From contig CAVXUX010000002.1 in the NCBI GenBank assembly GCA_963765135.1, forward strand, positions 1,116,001 to 1,180,000: 64,000 nt of DNA, given 5' to 3'. The DNA comes from JACVRW01 sp963765135. GTDB taxonomy: Bacteria > Actinomycetota > Thermoleophilia > Solirubrobacterales > Thermoleophilaceae. Position numbers and translations under genes: made by a program. This document shows positions 33,297-40,836 of the stretch, piece by piece (the stretch's first letter is position 1; each line of letters starts with the position of its first letter). The notes below the pieces were generated by a model. That model was given only the letters and a program-made list of their open reading frames with translations. It made no database searches and had not been told where the DNA came from.

Positions 33297-33330
33297 GGTG
33301 GGTGACCGGTCGTCACACATCTCATGTGAT
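33297..33330 (-). promoter_or_regulatory. motif-2 promoter element (GH15 unit)
   Basis: Minus strand: ATCACA-N7-TGTGAC, then GACCGGTCACC, 11 nt, and TACACT (33289-33284). The core is nearly symmetrical here, so it might also affect the divergent CorA gene. Confidence 0.7.
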
Positions 33331-33373
33331 CTGACGGCGCAACCGTCCTGCGGCGACCCTACTCTGAGGAGTC

Positions 33374-34304
33374 GTGACGGAGGTCCTGACCGGGCTTGCC
33401 GCCGGCGACCGGAGCGTATTGCCGGATTGCGCGCGCAGGGGCGGTTCTTTTGGCTTGACGTCTCGCTCAGTGAGACGAGCCGCGAGGAGCTGGTCGACGC
33501 GCTCGAGGTTCCCGAGCGGGCGCTTCGAGGTCCGTCGCGCGTCCACGCCGACGAGGAGTCCGTCGACTTTGTGCTCCAGTGCTATGTCGCGATCGAGCGG
33601 CCGGCCGAGACGTCCGCGTACCGACTCAGACCCATCCAGGTCGAGGTCGTCGTGACCAGCGACTACCTGTTGACGCTTCACGACGAGCGGGTCTCGCTTC
33701 CGGCGGTTCTGCCTGTCGACCTTCCGCGGGGACGGAGCAAGGGATACGTCGTTTACTCGGTGCTCGACGCGATGCTCGTCAGCGCCTCCGATGCGCTCGA
33801 GGAGGTCGAGGACAGCCTCGACAGCCTGTCCGCGAGCTTGGCGGGCGTAGGTGCTGGAAGCGTGCCGAGGGAGAGGTTGCAGGCGCCCGTTGCCAGGCTC
33901 GCGACATGAGGCGCTGGGTCCGGGCCGAGCAGGCAGTCTTTCAGCGGGTCGGGTTGGACATCGGCGCGCTGAGCGGCTTCGACGAGCCTGAGGAGCGCTA
34001 CCTGAACCGGCTGGACGAGCAGGCCGATCGCCTGCTGGCGTCGATCGACGCCGCGTCGAACGTGATGGGGATGGTGCTCGATCTTCAGCTGAACGAGCGC
34101 GCCTATCTGGTGAGCGTCGTGGCGACGATCTTCGTCCCGCTCACGTTGATCACCGGATTCTTCGGCATGAACTTCGGGTGGATGGTCGACCGCGTCGACA
34201 CGCAGATCGCCTTCTGGCTGCTGGGCTTCGTGGTTCCCGCCGCCACCGCCGCGCTGTCGTGGCGTCTCCTCGTGCGCCGCTTTGTCATCGGTGACGAGCG
34301 ATGA
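33374..34304 (+). pseudogene. CorA-like Mg2+/Co2+ transporter with two frameshifts
   Basis: GTG 33374 (GAGGAG upstream) starts VTEVLTGLAAGD. A one-base loss near 33413 moves the reading to RIAGLRAQGRFFWLDV. A second near 33893 moves it to MRRWVRAEQAVFQRV. The last frame encodes the stalk helix and two membrane helices with the selectivity motif GMNFGWM and a basic C-terminus ending IGDER. Corrected length is about 310 aa, normal for CorA. All functional elements are otherwise present, which favours consensus indels over old decay. Confidence 0.75.
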
Positions 34305-34311
34305 CGCCTGC

Positions 34312-34689
34312 TCATCCCAGGCTGTGCGTGCCGAAGCGCTCGATGGCGACGAACACGGTGAGGACGAGGAGGACGAGCGGCACGGCCAGGCGGTCCGTTT
34401 CGCCCATGCGCACATGCGTAACGATCGCCCCGATCATGGTCATCGCGAGACCCACCGCGGCGAGCGGGGTGAGAAGCGGCGCGACGCCCAAGGCGCCCGG
34501 CAGGACCAGCGCGAGCGCGCCCAGCACCTCGAGTAGGCCGACGGTTTGGAACTCGAGATCGGTCACGTCGGCGGCCCAGCCCATCGGGCCCGCCGCGAGC
34601 TGGGCGCGCGGCTGCGAGAGCTTGGTCAAGCCGGTGACGAGAAAGATGGCTGCGAGGAGCAGCTGTGTTGTCCAGAGTGCAGTTTCCAT
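34312..34689 (-). CDS. DoxX family membrane protein
   Basis: 125 aa with four membrane helices: AAIFLVTGLTKL, VGLLEVLGALALVLPG, PLAAVGLAMTMIGAI and VPLVLLVLTVFVAI. This is the DoxX/DoxD-like arrangement. Family members associate with redox enzymes in some bacteria, but the function here is unknown. ATG 34689 lies 8 nt after CAGTCT of a motif-2 promoter, so it is probably translated from a leaderless mRNA. Convergent with the CorA gene. Confidence 0.8.
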   Translation of the reverse strand: METALWTTQLLLAAIFLVTGLTKLSQPRAQLAAGPMGWAADVTDLEFQTVGLLEVLGALALVLPGALGVAPLLTPLAAVGLAMTMIGAIVTHVRMGETDRLAVPLVLLVLTVFVAIERFGTHSLG

Positions 34690-34710
34690 GGGGCGACAGA
34701 CTGAGGGCGA

Positions 34711-34744
34711 CCGGGGTGAGCGGACGTCACACGGTTTGCGTGAT
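34711..34744 (-). promoter_or_regulatory. motif-2 promoter element (DoxX gene)
   Basis: Minus strand: ATCACG-N7-TGTGAC, then GTCCGCTCACC, 11 nt, CAGTCT (34703-34698). About 30 nt from the divergent copy serving the AI-2E gene. Confidence 0.7.
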
Positions 34745-34775
34745 CGCGCATGGTGGGCAGCGGGCTCCGTCCCGA

Positions 34776-34805
34776 ATCGTCAGAAGTGTGTGACGACGGC
34801 TCACA
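34776..34805 (+). promoter_or_regulatory. motif-2 promoter element (AI-2E exporter unit)
   Basis: ATCGTC-N7-TGTGAC, then GACGGCTCACA, 11 nt, GAGCCT (34817-34822). The left arm is the most degenerate of the six, while the right part is intact. Confidence 0.6.
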
Positions 34806-34828
34806 CACCCAGCGGGGAGCCTCGCCCA

Positions 34829-34861
34829 ATGGCACAGTCCGCGACCCCATCGAAGGTGTGA
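34829..34861 (+). CDS. 10-codon leaderless ORF coupled to AI-2E exporter
   Basis: ATG 34829 lies 6 nt after GAGCCT and opens MAQSATPSKV, ending in TGA 34859-34861. The TGA overlaps the exporter's GTG start (34858) by three bases. Its position as the first codon of the predicted transcript, with no ribosome site before the exporter's GTG, suggests it delivers ribosomes to the exporter by termination-reinitiation. Confidence 0.45.
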   Translation: MAQSATPSKV

Positions 34862-35938
34862 GCGACACCGGGCGCGCCGATGTCGTGGTGTCGATATCGG
34901 TCCGGACGCTGCTCGTGGCCGCCGGAATCGTCGCCGTCGCCGGAGCGCTGGCGTCGATCGGGAGCGCGCTGCTGATCATCTTCGTGTCCTTCTTCAGCGT
35001 CGCCGTCCTCTCGCCGGTGGCGACCGCGATGGAGCGGCGCCTGCGCTGGAGCCGGGCGCTGTGCTCGACGGTGCTCGTCCTGGGGATAGTCGTCGCCCTC
35101 GCCGTCGTCCTGCTGGTGCTCGCGCAGGCGATGGGCGACGCGGTGCGCGGGTTCAGCCACGACCTGCCGCAGATCGTGGATGACGTGAGGCACAGCGATG
35201 TGGGCGACTTCATCAACGGTGGCAGCGGCTCGCTCGACACGTTGAGGGAGCACGCGAGCGACATCACCAGGGGCGTGGCCACGGTCTCGGGCGGCGTCGC
35301 CGATGTCGGGGTGTCGGCCTTCGGGGCGGTGACGCTGTTCTTCTCGGTCATCTTCCTGACGCTGTTCGGCCTGATCGACGAGCCGCGCGTGCGCGATTGG
35401 ATCGGGGGTCTGATGTACCGCGACAACGCGGGAGCGCTACCTGGACGTCACGGACCGGATCATCAACACGACCTCGCGCTACATGCTCGGCAACCTCGCC
35501 ATCTCCGTGATCTGCGCGACCGTCTACGGCGTGACCGCGGTGATCCTCGATCTGCCGTACCCGCTCGCCCTGGCGCTGATCGCCGGGTTCCTCGACCTCA
35601 TCCCCACGGTCGGGGCGACGATCGCCGGCATCATCATCTCGGTCGTCGCGCTGTCGGTCGGCCTCGAGGCTCTGGTCGCCTTCGCGATCGTGATGCTGGT
35701 CTACCAGCAGATCGAGAACTACGTTCTGCAGCCGACGATCATCGGGAGGGCGGCCCGCGTGTCGGGCTTCACCGTGCTCGTCAGCGTGCTGTCGTTCGGA
35801 GCGCTGTTCGGCTTCATAGGCGCGATCATCGGCGTGCCGATCGCAGCCGCGCTCCAGATTCTCGTCGGGGAGCTCACGGCGGCCAGGAGGGCTCGCATCG
35901 CGGCCGCCGACCTCGCTGAACAGCAGCAGCCGGCCTGA
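34858..35938 (+). pseudogene. AI-2E (PerM-type) exporter family protein, one frameshift
   Basis: GTG 34858 starts an N-terminal region with helices VAAGIVAVAGALASIGSALL and SFFSVAVLSPVA. Near 35428 one extra base shifts the frame after GLMYRDN; the rest (RYLDVTDRIINTTSRYMLGN, FLDLIPTVGATIAGI, QQIENYVLQPTIIGRA) runs to 35938. Corrected length is about 360 aa, eight helices, normal for the AI-2E transporter family, whose substrates are often unknown. Driven by a motif-2 promoter. Confidence 0.78.
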
Positions 35939-35947
35939 CTGCCCTCA

Positions 35948-35977
35948 ATCACGCAAAGCGTGTGACGACGGCTCACG
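35948..35977 (+). promoter_or_regulatory. motif-2 promoter element (HdeD unit)
   Basis: ATCACG-N7-TGTGAC, then GACGGCTCACG, 11 nt, GATCAT (35989-35994). This copy best matches the consensus. Confidence 0.75.
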
Positions 35978-36029
35978 CATGTGGCCCGGATCATCGGTCG
36001 CGACAACAAACCACACCCTGGAGGTAATC

Positions 36030-36626
36030 GTGAGCGAACACGCTGCAACACCACAATTCGCAACACCTTCCATCCCGTCGCCGCGCGACGCGGTGCGCAA
36101 AGCCACCGGCTACTGGTGGGTCCTGCTGACCGCCGGAATCGCATGGGTCGCCGTCGCGCTGGTCATTCTTCAGTTCGACCAGGCGTCCGTGACCACCGTC
36201 GGCATCCTCGTCGGGCTCATGTTCCTGGCCCTCGGCATCGAGAACATCGCGCTCTCGACGCTCGACGTGCCGGCGCGCTGGGCCTGGGCGCTGTTCGGCG
36301 GGCTCTTTCTCGTGTCCGCCATCGTCTGCTTCGCCAACCCGGAGGACACCTTCGCCGGCCTGGCCGACACGCTCGGCTTTCTGTTCCTGATCGTCGGCGT
36401 CTGGTGGATGATCCGCGCTTTTCTCGAGCGCGCGATCAACCCGCTCTGGTGGCTGGGGCTGATCTCGGGGATCCTGATGACGGCACTCGCCTTCTGGACC
36501 TCGGGCCAGTTCTTCATCCACAAGGCGTACCTGCTCCTGGTGCTCGCCGGTATCTGGGCGCTGATGCAGGGCATCACCACGATGGTGCGCGCATTCCAGA
36601 TCCGCGCGCTGCGCGAGGAGCTGTGA
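36030..36626 (+). CDS. HdeD family acid-stress-type membrane protein
   Basis: 198 aa with six membrane helices (WWVLLTAGIAWVAVALVI, GILVGLMFLALGIENIA, WALFGGLFLVSAIV, LGFLFLIVGVWWMIRA and two more). This is the DUF308/HdeD layout. In enterobacteria HdeD is linked to acid resistance; here only a stress role is inferred. GTG 36030 has TGGAGGT, so unlike its neighbours it has a normal leader. It is followed after 12 nt by an amphi-Trp gene. Confidence 0.82.
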   Translation: MSEHAATPQFATPSIPSPRDAVRKATGYWWVLLTAGIAWVAVALVILQFDQASVTTVGILVGLMFLALGIENIALSTLDVPARWAWALFGGLFLVSAIVCFANPEDTFAGLADTLGFLFLIVGVWWMIRAFLERAINPLWWLGLISGILMTALAFWTSGQFFIHKAYLLLVLAGIWALMQGITTMVRAFQIRALREEL

Positions 36627-36638
36627 CGGAGCTCAACC

Positions 36639-36866
36639 GTGACGGAGTTCAAGCAAGACGAACGGCTGTCACGTCAGCAGGCCGCTGAGCGGCTGATCGA
36701 CATCGCGTACGCACTGACCGCCGGCGGCCCGCTCGAGCTGATCGCAGCGGGCCGCCGGATCACGGTCCCGGTCGGAAAGGAGCTGCGTTTGGAGCGGTGC
36801 CTGAGGTCGAACGGCGACCGGGTCGAGCTCGAGCTCGAGCTGAGCTGGCCGGCCGCCGGAGGGTGA
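36639..36866 (+). CDS. amphi-Trp domain small protein
   Basis: 75 aa. A helical RQQAAERLIDIAYAL segment precedes amphipathic strands (LELIAAGRRITVPVG, then VELELELSW). Same family as 2724-2942. GTG 36639 lies 12 nt after the HdeD stop, so it is co-transcribed under the motif-2 promoter. Presence of an amphi-Trp gene in both modules suggests a conserved component of this type of response. The gene is convergent with the second LAL regulator. Confidence 0.75.
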   Translation: MTEFKQDERLSRQQAAERLIDIAYALTAGGPLELIAAGRRITVPVGKELRLERCLRSNGDRVELELELSWPAAGG

Positions 36867-36869
36867 GCC

Positions 36870-39553
36870 TCAGCGCCGCACGCTGCCAGGCGCGACCAGC
36901 CCGAGCTCGCGCGCGCGAGCGACGGCCTCGCCGCGCGAATGAGCGTCGAGCTTCGCGTAGATGTGGCGCATGTGCGTCCGGACCGTGTTGGTGGACACCA
37001 CGAGCTCCGAGGCGATCTGCGACGCGGTCAGGTTGCTCGGCAGGTACCTGACCACGCGCAGCTCCGCTTCGCTCAGCTCGTCGCGCAGCGGCGCCGCCGG
37101 TCCGCGCTGAGCAGGGGCGCGCCCGGCCAGCGCGTCGAGGATCGTCGAGATGAGCGTCGCGTGGGCGGTCCGGTGTCTCGGGTGGCGCTCGAGCAGCTCG
37201 CCGGCTCGGCCAGAGCATGAACGGCAGGATCAGGCCGTCCGGCTCGGCGAGGTCGAGCGCCGCCTCCAGCGACTCCTCAGCCGCGCGGACGTCGCCGAGC
37301 CGATCGCGAGCCGTGGCGTCGAGCAGCAGTGCCTCGACGCGCGCCCAATGGTGGGACAGCGCCGGAGCGGAACCATCGAGCACCGGCGCCAGCGCCTCGG
37401 CCGCGCCTTCGGGGTTGTCCTGTTCGAGCTCAATAGCCGCGAGTGCGATGCGCATCGCGGCGCGGTCAATCTGGTCCGGGCTCAGGCCGGCGAGCTCGAG
37501 CTGCGCGGCTTCCGCGTCCCCCATTCGCACCCGTACCTGGAGTGCCCGGCCACGCACGTCCACCTTGAACACGTGCTCGCCGGCCAGCAGCCGTTCCAGG
37601 TCCTGAGCGCGCGCGAACTCCGCCAGCGGCTTCGTCGAAGCGGCCCTCACCAAAGTTCAGAATGCCGCGGGCGTGGTGGACCACGAGCTCGGTCCCGGGG
37701 TCGGCCGCCGCGCGGAGACACTCCTCCGCGCGCGCGAGATGGCGCTCCGCCTCCGCGAAGCGCCCCATCCGCACAAGCGCCATGCCGGCCATCGCGAACG
37801 CGCCGGTCGTCATCGACTGGCTGGTCCAGCCATGCTCCTCGGCAATCGCGATCGCCCGCTCGCTCAGCTCGAGCGCGAGCGGCAGCGGCTGCCCACTGAG
37901 CGGCGCCGCGAGTGCGAGGTGCGCCAGGCAACCGATCTCGATGAAGGGCCGTGAGATCCGGCGCGTGCGACCGAGAGCATCCTCGAGGTGCTGCCGCGCG
38001 TCGCCGGGACGCCCGGCCCACAGTTCCACGATGCCCAGGTTCATGAGCGCGAGTGCCCAGTAATCCGGCGGCACGGGCAGCTCGCCTACCTCCGCTGCGG
38101 CGCCGAGCGCTGCTTCCAGTTCGCGCGTTGCCTCGCGAGCCGTGGCCAGGTCGCTGCGCCGGCGGGCGAGCTCGACGTCGAGGATGGCCAGATACACCTG
38201 GAAGACGCGCCGCCTCTCTGCCGGGACTGCCGCCGCGAGTCCCCGGGCGACTTCCAACCGCGCGGCGGCCTCGTCGAGCAGGCCATGCAGGATGTTGTCG
38301 ATCGAAAGCGCAGCCGCGAGATTTCCATCGCCCAGATGGGCATCGGCCGGGAACTCGCCGAGGAGCGCGTGGAGCGTCTCGCCCCGGCCGGCCATCGTCA
38401 GCGTGAAGTAGTTGTCCAGCAGCAGGCGCGCGGCCGGTGCCCAGTCACCTGCCGCCTGATGGTGGCGCACGGCTTCGAGCACATCGCCCTCTTGCTCGAG
38501 CCAGGCGGCCGCGGCGCGGTGCAGCGAGGGGATCGTCGCCGGCGCGGCGCGTCGCAATTCGAGGCGCAACAGGTCGGCGAACAGGTGGTGGTAGCGGAAC
38601 CATGTCCGGGCGGCGTCCAGTGCGGTCACGAAGGCGCTCTGGTCCTCGAGCCGCTGAAGGATCGCCTCGGCCCCAGTGCCGCCGGTGACTGAATCTGCCA
38701 GCGGCCCACTGACGCGCTCGAGGATCGAGGTGCGCAGGAGCAGGTCGCGTGCCTCCGTCGGCTGGCGCTCCAGCACCTCGGCGAGGAGGTAGCCCGCCAC
38801 CGTCCGCTCGCTGCCCGAGAACTCGGAGACGAACCGTTCGGGGTCCGGGTGGTCGGCCAGCGAGATCGCCGCCAGCCTCAGACCGGCCGCCCACCCTTCG
38901 GTGCGTTCGTGGAGCGAGGCCACCGCAGCGTCCGACAGAGCGATCCCGCCGGCGCGGAACAGCGCACGGGTTTCTTCGAGCGAGAAGCACAGCTCGCGCC
39001 CACGGAACTCCGAGAGCTCGCCCGCGAGCCTCAGGCGGTGCAGACCGAGCGCCGGCTCCTCCCGCGTCGCGAGCACCACCCGCAGCTGCGCCGGCAGCCG
39101 CGCGAGCAGCATCTCCAGCCAGACGAGCGCGTCGTCGGAGTCGAGCTCGTGCAGGTCGTCGATCACCACCAGGACCGGGTCCTCCAGCCGCTCCAGCTGC
39201 GCGAGGAGCCGCTCTGCTACCACCGCGCCCGCGAAGCCCGGCGCCGGACTGACCCGCTCGATCACTTCGTCGCCGGCGGCGTCGGCCAGGGCGTCGATCA
39301 GGTGAAGGCAAAACCGCTGCGAGTCACGCTCGCCGCGTTCGACGGTGACCCACGCGACGGCCTCTTCGGTCCGCGCGGCCCACGACCGCAGTAGAACGGT
39401 CTTCCCGCTTCCCGCAGGCGCGCAGACAAGCGTGACGGTGCCCGGCGCGGCCGCTGACAGCCGCTCGAACAGAACGGGTCGCGAAACGAACCGATCGCAG
39501 GCGATCGCGCTTGCTGGTGGGTCTCGGCCAAGTGCCCAAAGACTCTCCCACAA
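36870..39553 (-). pseudogene. second LAL-type LuxR regulator, two frameshifts
   Basis: About 895 aa when corrected. TTG 39553 is the first possible start, directly after an in-frame stop; P-loop CAPAGSGKTVLL and Walker-B-like LVVIDDLHELDS follow. TPR-like repeats fill the centre. The LuxR helix-turn-helix (TASQIASELVVSTNTVRTHM) lies at the end. One extra base near 37648 and one near 37214 split it into three frames. All domains are otherwise preserved. It is divergent from the DUF1269 gene, and its start coincides with the edge of a motif-2 copy. It is the likely regulator of motif 2 (inference). Confidence 0.78.
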
Positions 39554-39582
39554 TCACATGAAGTGTGTGATGACCGCTCACC
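39553..39582 (+). promoter_or_regulatory. motif-2 promoter element (DUF1269 gene / LAL regulator)
   Basis: ATCACA-N7-TGTGAT (perfect 6-bp arms), then GACCGCTCACC, 11 nt, GAGGCT (39594-39599). Located between the second LAL regulator and the DUF1269 gene, so it may also feed back on the regulator. Confidence 0.7.
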
Positions 39583-39639
39583 CGCGCCGGCGAGAGGCTT
39601 CCACCGTCCCTGAAAAACACTCACAGAAAGGTGGTCTCT

Positions 39640-40290
39640 ATGACCTCCGACTATTTCTCACCGGACAACGTGCTGGTGGTCACCTTCGGCGAAGACCCGG
39701 AGAACGACAAGAACGCCTACCAGGCGCTCACCGACCTGAAGCAGCTCGATTCGCAGGATCAGGTCAAGATCACGGGCGCTGCCGTCATCACGCGTGACGG
39801 CGACGGCCGCGTCGACGTCAAGAGCGACGTCGGCGAGGACCCGTATGTCGGCACGGCGAGCGGCGGCGTGATCGGCCTGCTCGTCGGCATCATCGGCGGC
39901 CCGCTCGGCATGCTCCTCGGCGGGGCGTACGGAATGCTCGTCGGATCGCTGTTCGACATCGACGAGGTCGATACCACGGAATCGGTCCTCGGCGAGATCT
40001 CGAAGCAGGTCCAGCCGAACAGGACGGCGCTCCTCGCCGAGGTCACCGAGCAGAGCCCCGAGGTCATCGATGCCGCGATGGCGCGGCTCGGTGGCGAGAT
40101 CCTGCGCCGGCCGGCGGTCGACGTCGAGGAGGAGATCGCCGTGGCCGAGGAGGCCGAGCGGAAGGCCGAGGACGAGGCTCGCAAGGAGCTTCACAAGGCT
40201 CGCGTCGAGAAGACCAAGTCAGACGCACACGCCAAGGTCGAGGAGCTGAAGTCGAAGCTCCATCGGTCCAGGGCAGGCGCTACTGCGTAG
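39640..40290 (+). CDS. DUF1269 family protein
   Basis: 216 aa. An N-terminal ferredoxin-like part (VLVVTFGEDPENDKNAYQAL) is followed by a Gly-rich hydrophobic hairpin (GGVIGLLVGIIGGPLGMLLG), the DUF1269 hallmark. A long charged helical tail ends KSKLHRSRAGATA. Probably a peripheral or membrane-inserting stress protein of unknown role. ATG 39640 has AAGGTGG. Followed by a strong terminator. Confidence 0.78.
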   Translation: MTSDYFSPDNVLVVTFGEDPENDKNAYQALTDLKQLDSQDQVKITGAAVITRDGDGRVDVKSDVGEDPYVGTASGGVIGLLVGIIGGPLGMLLGGAYGMLVGSLFDIDEVDTTESVLGEISKQVQPNRTALLAEVTEQSPEVIDAAMARLGGEILRRPAVDVEEEIAVAEEAERKAEDEARKELHKARVEKTKSDAHAKVEELKSKLHRSRAGATA

Positions 40291-40304
40291 GCTCGTCGAT
40301 CGCA

Positions 40305-40343
40305 GGCGGCGGCGCGCTCAACCCGGGCGCGCCGCCGCCTTTT
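40305..40343 (+). terminator. rho-independent terminator after DUF1269 gene
   Basis: A 13-bp perfect GC stem (GGCGGCGGCGCGC / GCGCGCCGCCGCC), 9-nt loop and TTTT. Confidence 0.85.
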
Positions 40344-40351
40344 GCGTGGGG

Positions 40352-40374
40352 AAGCCCCGCGTCTTGCGGGGCTT
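40352..40374 (-). terminator. hairpin at the 3' side of tRNA fragment copy 2
   Basis: A perfect 9-bp stem (AAGCCCCGC/GCGGGGCTT) with a 5-nt loop, 6 nt beyond the tRNA 3' end on the minus strand. It looks like an ordinary tRNA-gene terminator, although the T-run is poor. Confidence 0.45.
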
Positions 40375-40379
40375 AGAAG

Positions 40380-40425
40380 AGCGGCTGAAGGGATTTGAAC
40401 CCTCGACCTTCTGCATGGCAAGCAG
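40380..40425 (-). repeat. tRNA-Gly(GCC) 3' fragment, copy 2
   Basis: Same anticodon-arm to acceptor-3'-strand segment as copy 1, with one T-loop change (TTCAAAT instead of TTCGAAT). The 5' half is absent. Serves as the junction between the 11.8-40.4 and 40.4-49.0 kb segments. Confidence 0.8.
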
Positions 40426-40650
40426 TAGATCTGCGGCACCTAGGATGCAGAAACCCCCTGCAAATCGGCATTTCCGGGCGCCTGGACCCGCAGGCTTGCG
40501 TTCCAGGAATTGTGCGGAGATACCGGGGGTTAAGACAATGAACGGACAATGAGCGATGCGGCTGGCGGCCGGCGTAGCGACCAGGCGGCCAGTTGGTCAT
40601 CGCAGAGCCCTTCCGGCTTCGAGCGGTCAGCCAGCCTCCTGGCCGCTTCC
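40426..40650. repeat. long direct repeat flanking tRNA fragment, copy 2
   Basis: Matches 11849-12060 at most positions by eye, including CCTGCAAATCGG (40457-40468) and the paired ACAATGA heptamers. The following 40651-40836 holds no recognisable gene; a TACGCT hexamer 6 nt before the GTG at 40837 looks like a leaderless promoter. Confidence 0.6.
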
Positions 40651-40836
40651 GCCACGACGGGCCAAATGGGGCGCTTCTGTAGAGGGCGGTCGCGCCCGAG
40701 CTGTGCGCGGATTACTCGCGATTACCGGCGATTCCGCAACCAACTGCAAACCATTCGCGGAATCCGGCTACGACGCCCGGGCCGGTCCCTGAGGCGCGTA
40801 AAGGAGGAGGGGCTCGGACCGTTCTACGCTTGAACC

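Noticed and set aside
38326..38340. Second coding-region match to motif 1
   Set aside because: Inside the second LAL regulator gene, truncated in the same way, with no associated start; treated as chance.
29926..39582. Motif 2 as a CRP/FNR site (TGTGA...TCACA)
   Set aside because: The spacing between TGTGA and TCAC is 7 rather than 6 nt, and a third half-site with fixed distance is conserved. A CRP-like factor cannot be fully excluded, but the LAL regulator next to the element is the simpler candidate.
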